Source of the DNA: Desulfobacterium sp.
GTDB lineage: Bacteria; Desulfobacterota; Desulfobacteria; Desulfobacterales; Desulfobacteraceae
DNA: 64,000 bases
Reading direction: 5' to 3'
Assembly (NCBI GenBank): GCA_030145245.1
Contig: JAQYWC010000001.1
Span: forward strand, 124,001-188,000
Shown here: positions 36,807 through 45,252 of the stretch, one piece after another
Position numbering within the stretch: position 1 is the first letter of the stretch
Layout of the letters: every line of letters begins with the position of its first letter
Program-made: the position numbers and the translations under genes
The notes under the pieces: generated by a model
What the model saw: only the letters and a program-made list of their open reading frames with translations
Database searches by the model: none
Told to the model about the DNA's origin: nothing

Positions 36807-36939
36807 GGTTGCTCCTTGATAACCTATGAATTTGTTTTTGCCACAGATCCCCGACACAACATTTCATCTAAGCTGCCAACAGCGGTTACTCTCTTCATCA
36901 AAACGAGACGTATGCCACGGTTTGCAGGTCAGATGACGG

Positions 36940-36963
36940 TTTGTCGGCCAGCTGGCCGACAAA
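36940..36963. promoter_or_regulatory. 24-bp perfect palindrome upstream of the AOR operon
   Basis: The half-site TTTGTCGGCCAG is followed directly by its exact reverse complement CTGGCCGACAAA. It has no loop and no T-tract on the transcribed strand, so it is an operator rather than a terminator. It lies 134 bp upstream of the first operon gene. A TetR-type regulator is the usual binder of such sites, but none is encoded next to it. Confidence 0.7.
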
Positions 36964-37090
36964 AAAACCATATAGCAAACCATCGGCTCTGTCAATAACA
37001 GACAGGAAGTTGTTTTTTCTCAACAAAAGCATTAACAAAAGATAAGGCTGGAATGTGCGCCAAGCCCTGTTCCGGGAAATCCAAATAAAA

Positions 37091-37118
37091 ACAGCAGAGC
37101 CATTTCTGACCCTGCTGT
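37091..37118 (-). terminator. Rho-independent terminator after the CBS-domain gene
   Basis: Read on the minus strand, ACAGCAGGGTCA pairs with TGGCTCTGCTGT around a GAAA loop and is followed by TTTTT. It lies 60 bp after the stop of the gene ending at 37179. A closely similar terminator follows the gene at 52405. Confidence 0.85.
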
Positions 37119-37178
37119 CTAAATATACATTTTGATGGCGAAGAATCGCTTTTTTCTATTAGGACATCGGCTATTGTA

Positions 37179-38249
37179 TCATCGGCATCCATCCTGGCAA
37201 TGGGTTGAATGCTCCTTCATCATCCTGCGTGCCCTTGCCTGCCATTTGGAATGTGCAAGGGCCTGCATATCTTCTGTTGTATCAAGCTCATCAACAATCT
37301 CCATGCCCAGCAGGGTCTCAACTATGTCCTCCAGGGTCACTATGCCTGCGGTCCCGCCGTATTTATCAACGACAAGGGAGAGGTGTTCCCGGCGATTCAG
37401 CAGGAAGTCAAATATATTGGGAAGGGACATGGTTTCGGGAACCGTGTTTATTGCCCTTTTCAGCTTTGAAACGGGTGTGTCGTGTTTGTCCTGGGCAGAG
37501 GATTTCAGGATCTCGTGTTTCATTACATAGCCGGTTATCCGGTCAATGTTGCCGCTGTAAACCGGAATCCTAGAGAAGATCATGTCAGGATGTCTTTCCA
37601 GGATATCCTTGATAACCATCTCCTCATCCAGTGCAAATACAACGGTCCTGGGAGTCATGACATCTTCCACATGAAGGGAGTTGAACCTGAAGAGGCTTCG
37701 CAAAATCCTGGCTTCCTGCTTTCTCAGCTTTCCCGATTTTTCACCAAGTTCCGCCATGGCTGTAAACTCCTCCTTGCAGAAACTGTGTGAACTCTCCTTT
37801 GATGAGAAGAGTGCGGTAATGAATTTGGATATCCATACAAAGGGAAGCATAATGGGAATCAGGTAGTTCAGGCTGACGGATACCGGCTTGGCAAGCTGCC
37901 TCCAGTAGGACGCCCCCAGGGATTTGGGGATGAGTTCCGATATAACAAGAATCAACAGGGTCAGGACAGCAGAGATAACGCCGACGAACTGGTTGCCGAA
38001 AACGGCAACCGCCTGGGCACCTGCACCTGCAGCCCCGGCAGTATGGGCAATGGTGTTAAGGCTGAGTATGGCGGCCAGGGGCCTGTCAATATTGGTTTTA
38101 TGGGTGCGGAACTGCTTTCCGGTCTTTGGGTTGTTTTTTTCCATTACAGCTATGTATGAATGGGGGACGCTCAGGAGAACCGCCTCCATAAGGGAACACA
38201 TGAAAGAGAAAAAAAGGGCGATAAAAATATAAAAGATTAAAAGAGCCAT
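37179..38249 (-). CDS. CNNM/CorC-type membrane protein with CBS domain pair
   Basis: The N-terminal half (about residues 1-150) is a DUF21/CNNM transmembrane domain with about four TM helices (MALLIFYIFIALFFSFMCSL; LILVISELIPKSLG). The second half carries two CBS motifs (VEDVMTPRTVVFALDEEM and HLSLVVDKYGGTAGIVTLED). There is no C-terminal CorC_HlyC domain, so it ends at 356 aa. Members of this family are Mg2+/Co2+ or Na+/Mg2+ transport or resistance proteins gated by nucleotide binding to CBS. It is monocistronic, with its own terminator. Confidence 0.9.
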   Translation of the reverse strand: MALLIFYIFIALFFSFMCSLMEAVLLSVPHSYIAVMEKNNPKTGKQFRTHKTNIDRPLAAILSLNTIAHTAGAAGAGAQAVAVFGNQFVGVISAVLTLLILVISELIPKSLGASYWRQLAKPVSVSLNYLIPIMLPFVWISKFITALFSSKESSHSFCKEEFTAMAELGEKSGKLRKQEARILRSLFRFNSLHVEDVMTPRTVVFALDEEMVIKDILERHPDMIFSRIPVYSGNIDRITGYVMKHEILKSSAQDKHDTPVSKLKRAINTVPETMSLPNIFDFLLNRREHLSLVVDKYGGTAGIVTLEDIVETLLGMEIVDELDTTEDMQALAHSKWQARARRMMKEHSTHCQDGCR

Positions 38250-38448
38250 TAATCAGACCTTTATAAGGTTATTAGTTAAAAGTGTTACATAAGGGTTCTG
38301 CACCTGACATTCAAGCATAAGTATCATTAATCGGTTTCTGAGTCGACAGTTGATATCTTTTCTACTTGACGTTTAACCGGGCTGTATGTTCGGGTGTCTC
38401 TTCAATGGTCGCCCAGGGCCAGATTGGGGAGTTATGTTCATGTCGGCA

Positions 38449-39192
38449 TTAACTTTTAGTCACCTTGTTTCTCCCGCCTTTTTTGCTTTTGTAAAGATTC
38501 CCATCTGCCCTGTCTATTTGGGCTTTTAGACTTTCACCATGATTTAAAGCCGTGACCCCGAAACTTGCCGTAATTTGAGTTAAGTCTTTGAACTGATGAT
38601 TTTCTATGGACTTTCTAAGTCTTTCTGCGAGATTGTATGCGTTATCTGAATTTGTTTTTGGGCATAAAATCATAAATTCTTCCCCACCCCATCTGATTAA
38701 TACATCAAATTCCCTGCTTTCCTTTTTAGTAATTGATGCTATCTTTTTTAAAACATAATCACCTGTATCATGTCCGTATGTATCGTTGATGCTTTTGAAG
38801 TTGTCGATATCAAACATAATTATAGATGATGGTTTGCCAGGTAAATTCGACCGGTCTATTGCGCTCTTAATTAAATCGCTGCCTTTTCTCCTGTTGAGAA
38901 TCCCAATCAGGGGATCTGTGTTGGCTTGAATCATAACTCTTTTTAACTCGAAAAATCTTCTCAGGGTGTAAATTAAAAGGTAAAATGATGAAATTGCAAT
39001 TGTAAGTATGATTTCGTCAAGATCGTAATATTCTTGTTTTCGCGTAAATTCATAAAATGATTCAGTTGCTTCAGCATAGTGTAAATATATACCAGTTGTT
39101 ATGATAGCAACGATTAAAACAACGGTGTCCACCACAATTGCTTTGTTTTCACGGTAGTAATTTATTGTTTTTTTAATTAGAAATAAATTCAC
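38449..39192 (-). CDS. Membrane-bound diguanylate cyclase (GGDEF)
   Basis: The protein synthesises c-di-GMP. Two TM helices (about 20-38 and 62-80) frame a short periplasmic loop, followed by a GGDEF domain (about 90-245). The active-site signature is intact as RWGGEEF, with metal-binding Asp in IIMFDIDNFKSIND. An inhibitory I-site RxxD (REFD) sits five residues before it, so product feedback is likely. At 247 aa it has no further sensor domain. The window also holds a cyclic-dinucleotide riboswitch (54162), which makes this cyclase a possible source of signal. Confidence 0.93.
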   Translation of the reverse strand: MNLFLIKKTINYYRENKAIVVDTVVLIVAIITTGIYLHYAEATESFYEFTRKQEYYDLDEIILTIAISSFYLLIYTLRRFFELKRVMIQANTDPLIGILNRRKGSDLIKSAIDRSNLPGKPSSIIMFDIDNFKSINDTYGHDTGDYVLKKIASITKKESREFDVLIRWGGEEFMILCPKTNSDNAYNLAERLRKSIENHQFKDLTQITASFGVTALNHGESLKAQIDRADGNLYKSKKGGRNKVTKS

Positions 39193-39282
39193 GTTATCCC
39201 CAACTTGTTTGCTATGTCATAGCATAGCCTTCAGGGTTGCATAGTGAAACTTTTGGCCACCACGGCGTCTTGATACCGCATG

Positions 39283-39709
39283 AATCATAGTTTCAAGGCT
39301 GCCCCGCAAACCATGGCTGCGAGTATCTCTTCAGCCTCCCTGAAGGTCATGGAATTTCCAAGAGGTGCCACCCATTTGCCGTTTTTTCTTTTGGATAGTT
39401 AAGGTGCATAAATGCTTTGCAGCCTTCCAGGTGGATCACATTCAGAAGCTTTTTGATTCCCTGTTCATGCTCTTCCCGGTCAAACCGGAGCTGATGTTCC
39501 CCTTTGTAAACTCCTGGATAATCCAGGCAGGGACAGTCAAGAACAATCAGCGCAACCTGGCACTTTGCTCTTGCCTTGTAAAATGCCAGCATTCTTTGGT
39601 TTACTTTGCTGTCTGTTGCATATTTCGTGGGAAAAAGGGGCATGATGATTCTGTTTTTCAAGGTACAGCTTCCTATCTGCCCGGACGAAAAAAGATGTGG
39701 AAGGTTCAT
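39283..39709 (-). pseudogene. Truncated Old Yellow Enzyme-type flavin oxidoreductase
   Basis: The first 110 codons match the N-terminus of OYE/BaiCD-like enzymes (LFSSGQIGSCTLKNRIIMPLF, then YKARAKCQVALIVLD). After FMHLNYPKEKTANGWH the frame ends at 39347. A short downstream stretch in another frame (MTFREAEEILAAMVCGAA) resembles the later AEEIL segment of the family. Most of the barrel is missing, so this is a deletion relic of a gene that would have been 370 or more residues. It lies behind asnA on the same strand. Confidence 0.75.
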
Positions 39710-39753
39710 ATCTTTCCCCTGTAATGCTTTTTGCCATTCACCACCAGTGGTGT

Positions 39754-40884
39754 TTATTCGAGCACATGGATGTTGTTCTTTGCGCAGATATCCTTGAGCA
39801 CCTTTGGCCAGACGGATACGGTAACCTCCCCGATATGAGCCGTCCGCAAAAGATACATGAAGGTCCGTGACTGTCCGATGCCGCCTCCGATGCTGAGTGG
39901 AATCTGATCGTTCAGAATGGCCCGGTGATAGGGGAGATCCAGAAAATCCTCCTGGCCTGACATCCTGAGCTGAATTCTGAGCGTCTCTTTTGTGACCCGT
40001 ATGCCCATGGAGGTCAGCTCATGGCGACGTTTTGTTACGGGATTCCAGACCAGGATATCGCCGTTCAACCCATGGTATTGGTCACCGTTTTTAGCCATAC
40101 TCGGGACAGCCCAATCATCGTAATCAGCGGCCCGCAGCTCGTGGGGGTAGCCGTCTTTCAGGGGCCAGCCAATGCCGATGATGAAGACCGCCGGAGCTTT
40201 CTCCAAAAGAATCCGTGTCTCACGCTCTTTCCGGGGCAGGTCCGGGTACAGGTCAAGAATCTCTTCGGCATGATAAAAGGTGAGTTCTTTGGGGATATCA
40301 GGGTATTGGGAAGTTTTGAGTTGAGGAAACATTTCCTGCACCATCTCCCCGGCACCCCGGATCACCTTCCATATCCTGGTGACGATATTTTTTAGAAAGT
40401 CGAGTGTCCGGTCTTCATCTTTAATAACAAGTTCCCAGTCCCACTGATCCACGTACGCGCTGTGGTCATGATCCAGAAAGTAGTCCTTACGCACAGCCCT
40501 CATGTCGGTACAGATGCCTTCACCGGTTTTGCAGCCGAACTGGGCAAGGGCCATGCGTTTCCATTTTGTGGCAGCCTGGACAACCTGGGCCTGTATGGGG
40601 GGGTCGAGCCCAAGCCCACAAGGGAATTCCACGGGTGTCCGCGATCCATCGCGATCCAGGTAATCATTCACGCCACTGTCCCTGTCGACGATAAGGGGAA
40701 CCTGGACCATCTGCAGATTGAGTTCATCGCAAAGGTTTGCCTCAATATAATTTTTTATTGCAAAGACAGCCTTCATTCTTTCCATGGGCGTAAGAAGGGC
40801 CTTGTAGTTCTTGGGCAGCTCACCGGCCAGAAGACTGTAATCTCCTATTCCCGGTCCGGCCAGGTCTCTTTTCTTGTCTGTCAT
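39754..40884 (-). CDS. asnA: Aspartate-ammonia ligase (asparagine synthetase A)
   Basis: This ATP-dependent enzyme makes asparagine from aspartate and ammonia. The class II aminoacyl-tRNA synthetase-like fold is marked by NLQMVQVPLIVDRDSGVND, VEFPCGLGLDPP, TDMRAVRKDYFLDHDHSAYVDQWDWE (in pieces) and the C-terminal GGGIGQSRTFMYLLRTAHIGEV. The length of 376 aa is slightly longer than the 330-aa E. coli enzyme. It follows the 98-aa thiamine-binding-type gene by 18 bp and is probably co-transcribed with it. Confidence 0.94.
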   Translation of the reverse strand: MTDKKRDLAGPGIGDYSLLAGELPKNYKALLTPMERMKAVFAIKNYIEANLCDELNLQMVQVPLIVDRDSGVNDYLDRDGSRTPVEFPCGLGLDPPIQAQVVQAATKWKRMALAQFGCKTGEGICTDMRAVRKDYFLDHDHSAYVDQWDWELVIKDEDRTLDFLKNIVTRIWKVIRGAGEMVQEMFPQLKTSQYPDIPKELTFYHAEEILDLYPDLPRKERETRILLEKAPAVFIIGIGWPLKDGYPHELRAADYDDWAVPSMAKNGDQYHGLNGDILVWNPVTKRRHELTSMGIRVTKETLRIQLRMSGQEDFLDLPYHRAILNDQIPLSIGGGIGQSRTFMYLLRTAHIGEVTVSVWPKVLKDICAKNNIHVLE

Positions 40885-40902
40885 GTTGTTTCACCTTTGT
40901 GG

Positions 40903-41199
40903 CTATAGCTTTTCCCTGACGCTGGTGACCTTGTCGGCCATGGTCTGATCCCGGTCAGTCCTGGTGCCGGCCTTGATGGTGGTGGTTATCCTGGGAGCAC
41001 CCATCTCGTGGATTTTTTCGTGGCATTCCTTAACCACACGAAAAACATGGTCCCAATCCCCTTCGATATTGGTGCCATAGGCATGGAGTTCAGATTTCAG
41101 CCCGGCTGCATTGATGATTTCATGACAGGCTGCAACGTATTTGGAAACAGACAGCCCCACACCCAGGGGCACCACACACAGATCAATGATAACCTTCAT
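40903..41199 (-). CDS. MTH1187-family thiamine-binding protein (DUF77)
   Basis: This 98-aa protein matches the MTH1187/YkoF-like family: MKVIIDLCVVPLGVGLSVSK at the N-terminus, LHAYGTNIEGDWDHVFRVVK in the middle and ITTTIKAGTRTDRDQTMADKV at the C-terminus. Family members have a ferredoxin-like fold and bind thiamine or a related hydroxymethylpyrimidine. It is upstream of asnA on the same strand, a pairing with no obvious biochemical link. Confidence 0.9.
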   Translation of the reverse strand: MKVIIDLCVVPLGVGLSVSKYVAACHEIINAAGLKSELHAYGTNIEGDWDHVFRVVKECHEKIHEMGAPRITTTIKAGTRTDRDQTMADKVTSVREKL

Positions 41200-41328
41200 T
41201 TTTCGCTCCTTATTTTTATTCCGGTTAAAAAAGAACCTTTGATAAGCATGCCATTTTATCCTTGTCCCTGCAAGGGGAACCGGGCTTCAACCATATCACA
41301 TGACACTTTACTTCCTTCAAATTTTACT

Positions 41329-41570
41329 ACTCAGTCTCCGATACCGATACCGATACCGGCATCGGCATCTCTGAAGAGTAACTGCCTTTTATCTTTGAAC
41401 GGTTCTATCGTGCCGATAAGGCCCGGTCAAGAAGCGAGGGCGGAAGCGGGTTGGGACTTGCCATCTGCAAGCACATCGTTGACAGCCATGGCGGTCGGAT
41501 AAACGTTGAAAGACGGCTTGGAATGGGAAGCTCATTCCGTATTCAATTTCCAATAAGTAAGCCATGTTGA
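41329..41570 (+). pseudogene. Decayed histidine kinase C-terminal fragment
   Basis: The frame reads SVSDTDTDTGIGISEE, a TAA, then [20 protein letters not shown] and [20 protein letters not shown] to a TGA at 41568. These are the G1, F and G2 boxes of a HATPase_c domain. An in-frame TAA replaces the residue after EE, and a GATACC hexamer is repeated three times in the G1 box, adding DTDT. There is no upstream kinase sequence. It is a relic of a kinase different from the intact one at 42532. Confidence 0.8.
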
Positions 41571-41597
41571 TCGTTTTACCGTAGTGGATTGTCCTGG

Positions 41598-41645
41598 TGT
41601 CCCAAGGCTTTTTAACAAAAGAGTCCACTTTTACTTGACCAGGTC
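41598..41645 (-). mobile_element. Orphan IS3-type element end
   Basis: Read on the minus strand, this begins TGACCTGGTCAAGTAAAAGT and continues GGACTC-TTTTGTTAAAAAGCC. The first 24 bases are identical to the left end of the IS3 derivative at 54679, and the next 20 are similar. No transposase or second end is nearby, so it is the scar of a related element. Confidence 0.65.
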
Positions 41646-41709
41646 AGGGGGGGGCTGGTCTTATGATAGGGGACGAATGTTAAAATCCTTTTTTGTTTGT
41701 GAACCAAAT

Positions 41710-41727
41710 TGTAAAGATTTGGTAAAG
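41710..41727 (+). promoter_or_regulatory. OmpR-type direct repeat before the two-component operon
   Basis: TGTAAAG-ATTT-GGTAAAG has half-sites 11 bp apart, the spacing expected for an OmpR/PhoB-type response regulator dimer. It lies 71 bp upstream of the response regulator ATG. Very similar boxes occur at 49385 and 51760. Autoregulation by the adjacent regulator is inferred. A 25-bp direct repeat of the type ATTGTCC-GGTGTC-CCAAGG also occurs at about 41588 and 41730. Confidence 0.55.
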
Positions 41728-41797
41728 TGCATTGTCCCGGTGTCACCAAGGGTGTAAAACAGGGCATTGAATTTTTATTGAAAGGGCAGGGGGACCA

Positions 41798-42535
41798 ATG
41801 ACCGATCAAGGGAGTGTGCCGACCGGCATGAACATTCTGATTGTCGACGATGACAAGAAACTTTGCCGGCTTGTGGCGGACTACCTCGGGCCCATGGGAT
41901 ACAAGGTGGAGGCAGCCCACAACGGAAACCAGGGGCTTGAAATGATACTGAACGGTGACTATCACGCGGTGATCCTGGATGTGATGATGCCGCAGGTGGA
42001 CGGATTCGAGGTGTTGAAGCGGTTGCGCAGGTCATCCGACATACCGGTTTTGATGCTCACCGCCCGGGGGGAGGAGACCGACAGGATCGTGGGGCTTGAG
42101 CTGGGGGCCGATGATTATCTGCCCAAGACCTTTTCCTCCCGTGAGCTTTTGGCACGCCTTCGTGCCGTGACCCGCCGATATGTCTTATCCGCATCCCGGG
42201 CGGCAGCCACAGCCACGGAGAAGATCTTGATATTCGGGGATCTGGAAATAGAGCAAAGCGCTCGAACCGTTCGTTTCCATGGGAAAGAACTGAGCCTGAC
42301 CCCCATCGAATACGACCTCCTGACCTGTTTGGCCGGGGCTGCCGGGCGGGTTCTGAACCGGGATCAGCTTTTGGATGCCGTGGCCGGCCGCAGTTATGAC
42401 GTGTTTGATCGTACCATTGATGTCCATATCTCCTCCCTGCGGCGGAAGCTTGGTGAAGATCCCCGCAACCCCGGGTTCATTCAAACTGTCCGGAGCGTCG
42501 GGTATATGTTCAAGACGCCCGGGGAGCAGCCATGA
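41798..42535 (+). CDS. OmpR/PhoB-family response regulator
   Basis: The receiver domain (about residues 11-125) has ILIVDDDKKL, the phospho-acceptor Asp61 in HAVILDVMMPQVDGFEV, and the conserved Thr/Lys regions (VLMLTARGEE, DDYLPKTFSS; the usual Pro after Lys is Thr). The C-terminal winged helix (about 145-240) has LTPIEYDLLTCLAGAAGRVL and DVHISSLRRKLGEDPRNPGF. An AGGGGGA site precedes the ATG, and an internal ATG at codon 11 is possible. It overlaps the kinase gene by 4 bp. The direct repeat at 41710 is its likely operator. Confidence 0.93.
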   Translation: MTDQGSVPTGMNILIVDDDKKLCRLVADYLGPMGYKVEAAHNGNQGLEMILNGDYHAVILDVMMPQVDGFEVLKRLRRSSDIPVLMLTARGEETDRIVGLELGADDYLPKTFSSRELLARLRAVTRRYVLSASRAAATATEKILIFGDLEIEQSARTVRFHGKELSLTPIEYDLLTCLAGAAGRVLNRDQLLDAVAGRSYDVFDRTIDVHISSLRRKLGEDPRNPGFIQTVRSVGYMFKTPGEQP

Positions 42536-44046
42536 TCAAACCTGTGTCGTCCCTGTTCTCAAAGATCGTGGGCTGGTTCTTTCTCAACCTGACCCTGGTG
42601 GCAACGGTTCCGGTCGTCTTTGTTGTGTTCCAGCCCCAGGTTAATCTCCATGCTGTTTTCGGAGAACAAGTGTTGAACCGCCTCCGGACCGCCAGTATGC
42701 TGATGGCCCATGACCTGGAACAGACGTCCAGGAATAACTGGTCCAAGGTGCTTGCCAGGCATGCAGGGATTCACCAGGTGGATTTCGCACTTGTGCTTGA
42801 AGACGCATCCTGTTTCTCTTCCATGGAAACGGATCTGCCTGAAGAGGTGATCGCAAGGGCGAGGGAGGCGTTGGGGCCAAAACCGCCTCCGGGACATGTG
42901 CCGCCTCCTGATTGGTTCGGGGACCCTGAAAGGCGGCCTCACCCTCCCGGGGAAGGCGATCCCCGGGACTTTATCAGAAACGGACCCATGGGGGAAAAAC
43001 CGCATCTGATAATGCGGACACGGCACCCGGTCCGCTATTGGACCGGGATTCGAATCCCGTTACCCCCTGGACCGTCCCGCCGGCCAAGCCATGCCCTTTT
43101 TCTGGCCGTATCGGATTCCGTAACGGGAAACGGTTTTTATATCGATCCACTGCCCTGGATGATTACCGCCCTGGCGATGATGCTGATCTCAGTTCTCTTG
43201 TGGATCCCCATGGTCAGAAGCATCACCCGGCCCCTTGCCCGCATCACCCTTGCCACCGAGGAGATTGCCAAGGGGCGCTTCCATGTGTCCATCCATGAAC
43301 CCAGGAGCGATGAGATCGGCCGCCTGGCAAGGGCGGTCACCCACATGACCGCACGGTTGGAAGCCTTTGTGAAAGGCCAAAAACGATTCCTGGGAGATGT
43401 GGCCCATGAACTGGGCTCACCCATTGCCCGGATTCAGTTTGGCTTGGGGGCACTGGAACAGCGAACCCGGACAGAAAACCGGGAGCGGGTGATGGATGTG
43501 ATGGAAGATGTGGACCACTTGTCCAAACTGGTCCGGGAACTCCTCGCCTTTTCCCGGGCCGATATGAACAGCAAAACGGTCAGGCTGGAATCCATTAACC
43601 TTGGGTCCGTGGTTCAGGCAGCGGTGAAGCGGGAGAGCACACCGGCCGTAGAGATCATCACCACCATGGATCCGGGGATTCGGGTGGTTGCATCCGTGGA
43701 GCTGTTGACCCGGGCGATTGCCAACCTTTTGCGAAACGCTGTCAAATACGCCGGGGAGGCCGGCCCGATCCATGTTGCCGCCGAAAGAAGAAACCATGGG
43801 GTGGCCATCGAGGTCAGGGATCTCGGCCCCGGTGTGCCCGGGCATCTCCTGGATCAGCTGTTCGAGCCTTTCTTCCGCCCGGAACCCTCCCGGGATCGGG
43901 ATTCCGGCGGGGTCGGCCTTGGACTGGCCATCGTGAAAACCTGTATTGAAACCTGTAAAGGGTCGGTCTCGGCCCGGAATCTTAAATCCGGCGGGTTTGC
44001 GGTTACAATCATCCTGACCACCGACTTAAGCCGGGACACGGTGTAA
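42532..44046 (+). CDS. Sensor histidine kinase with Pro-rich periplasmic domain
   Basis: The 504-aa kinase has TM1 (about 12-33), a periplasmic domain of about 170 residues with a Pro-rich segment (GPKPPPGHVPPPDWFGDPER), and TM2 (about 205-225). HAMP follows, then the phospho-acceptor box FLGDVAHELGSPIARIQ, and the ATPase boxes NLLRNAVKYAGEAG, VRDLGPGVPG and SGGVGLGLAIVKT. It is translationally coupled to the response regulator. A CpxA-like envelope-stress role would fit, but no signal can be read. A fragment of a second copy of this gene survives at 49404-49511. Confidence 0.93.
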   Translation: MIKPVSSLFSKIVGWFFLNLTLVATVPVVFVVFQPQVNLHAVFGEQVLNRLRTASMLMAHDLEQTSRNNWSKVLARHAGIHQVDFALVLEDASCFSSMETDLPEEVIARAREALGPKPPPGHVPPPDWFGDPERRPHPPGEGDPRDFIRNGPMGEKPHLIMRTRHPVRYWTGIRIPLPPGPSRRPSHALFLAVSDSVTGNGFYIDPLPWMITALAMMLISVLLWIPMVRSITRPLARITLATEEIAKGRFHVSIHEPRSDEIGRLARAVTHMTARLEAFVKGQKRFLGDVAHELGSPIARIQFGLGALEQRTRTENRERVMDVMEDVDHLSKLVRELLAFSRADMNSKTVRLESINLGSVVQAAVKRESTPAVEIITTMDPGIRVVASVELLTRAIANLLRNAVKYAGEAGPIHVAAERRNHGVAIEVRDLGPGVPGHLLDQLFEPFFRPEPSRDRDSGGVGLGLAIVKTCIETCKGSVSARNLKSGGFAVTIILTTDLSRDTV

Positions 44047-44172
44047 AATCAGGTGTTGATTTGTGCCCGCCCGGTAAAATTTCCTATGATACAAAGGGCT
44101 TGATTTAATTCAATTCAACAAATATGGGACTGGTATATTGCACAATTCGCAGATATGGGATAACATCCCAAC

Positions 44173-44568
44173 ATGTTGAATCAAAGCCAGCTTGATGCCA
44201 TAGACCATGCGATTGAAACCCATTTGATCGCCGCCGGAATTGATCATGTGATCTATATGGAGATGAGCGGAAACACCATTGCCAAGCATGACAATGGAAA
44301 GGCCCTCCTGGATTCCACTGCTTTTGCAGCCTTGGCAGCAGGCAATTTCGCAGCCGTAGATGCCATGGCTAAGCTGGTGGGTGAATCCGAATTTTCCCTG
44401 TTGTTTCATAAGGGTGAAAATTTAAGCATCCATTTCAGCAAAGTCAGCAAAGACACCCTGCTTGTTTCCATGTTCAACAAAAATATTTCACTTGGAATTG
44501 TGAGACTGAAAGTAGCTGAGACCATCAAGGAAATTATTCGGGTGCTGGGCGATCCGGATATCCCATGA
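44173..44568 (+). CDS. Roadblock/LC7-type protein
   Basis: The 131-aa protein has the roadblock/LC7 fold pattern: an N-terminal helix (LNQSQLDAIDHAIETHLIAA), IDHVIYMEMSGNTIAKHD, then a central helix FAALAAGNFAAVDAMAKLVG, and strands FSLLFHKGENLSIHFSKVS and LLVSMFNKNISLGIVRL. Roadblock proteins act as partners or GAPs of small GTPases (MglB for MglA). An MglA-like GTPase gene follows 68 bp downstream on the same strand. It is probably the first gene of a six-gene signalling operon. Confidence 0.82.
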   Translation: MLNQSQLDAIDHAIETHLIAAGIDHVIYMEMSGNTIAKHDNGKALLDSTAFAALAAGNFAAVDAMAKLVGESEFSLLFHKGENLSIHFSKVSKDTLLVSMFNKNISLGIVRLKVAETIKEIIRVLGDPDIP

Positions 44569-44636
44569 GATATTGAGCCAAGGAATCAGCCCGGGCAGAA
44601 CCGGTTTACCAAACCCGGAACCTTAAGGGGGAAAAT

Positions 44637-45242
44637 TTGGCGCTCATCAATGTAAAGACCAAGGAAGTACAGATCAAAATTGTTTACTATGGTCCGGGAA
44701 GGGGAGGGAAAACAACAAACCTTGAGTATATCAACCGGATCTACCGGGAGCAGATCAAGACCGAAATGGTCAGTCTTAAAACCCAAGACGACCGAACCCT
44801 TTTTTTTGACTTTCTGCCCTTTGACGTGGGGCAGATAAAGGGATTTGATGTGGCCATCCAATTGTACACCGTTCCCGGTCAGGTAAAGTACAATGCCACC
44901 CGCAGGCTGGTGCTGCGGGGGGTAGACGGTATTGTTTTTGTGGCCGATGTTCAGCAATCCCAGCGGAAAAAAAATATCGAGTCTTTAAATCAACTATATG
45001 AAAATCTGGAAACCTATAAGCTTGATCTGTTTAACATCCCACTGGTTATGCAATATAATAAAATTGATTTAAAAAAATCCGATATTCCCACCCTCTCCTC
45101 ACAAATGCTGCAAAAGGACCTGAACAGCCTTTTAAAAGTTCCTGCATTTGAGGCAAGCGCTTTAAACGGGGGGAACGTGATTCCTACCTTGAAAAAGATC
45201 ATATCCATTACACTGGCATCCATCCAGGAGCATCTATTCTAA
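44637..45242 (+). CDS. MglA-like small Ras-superfamily GTPase
   Basis: This 201-aa GTPase has the P-loop GPGRGGKTTNLEYI (residues about 19-32), switch II region YTVPGQVKYNATRRLVLRGV, DGIVFVADVQQSQ and the guanine motif NKID (YNKIDL). These match the bacterial MglA group that controls polarity and motility. The start is TTG at 44637 with a strong AAGGGGG site; no ATG fits the conserved N-terminus ALINVKTKEVQIKIVYYG. It is flanked by a roadblock protein and a repeat protein, so it probably switches in a complex encoded here. Compared with MglA there is no extra domain. Confidence 0.9.
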   Translation: MALINVKTKEVQIKIVYYGPGRGGKTTNLEYINRIYREQIKTEMVSLKTQDDRTLFFDFLPFDVGQIKGFDVAIQLYTVPGQVKYNATRRLVLRGVDGIVFVADVQQSQRKKNIESLNQLYENLETYKLDLFNIPLVMQYNKIDLKKSDIPTLSSQMLQKDLNSLLKVPAFEASALNGGNVIPTLKKIISITLASIQEHLF

Positions 45243-45252
45243 GGAGGGCGTT

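Noticed and set aside
36940-36963. Palindrome as a rho-independent terminator
   Set aside because: It has no loop, no T-tract on the relevant strand, and lies upstream of the operon it would end, so an operator is the better reading.
41343-41360. GATACC triple repeat as a CRISPR or regulatory array
   Set aside because: The units are 6 bp with no spacers and lie inside a kinase-derived coding fragment.
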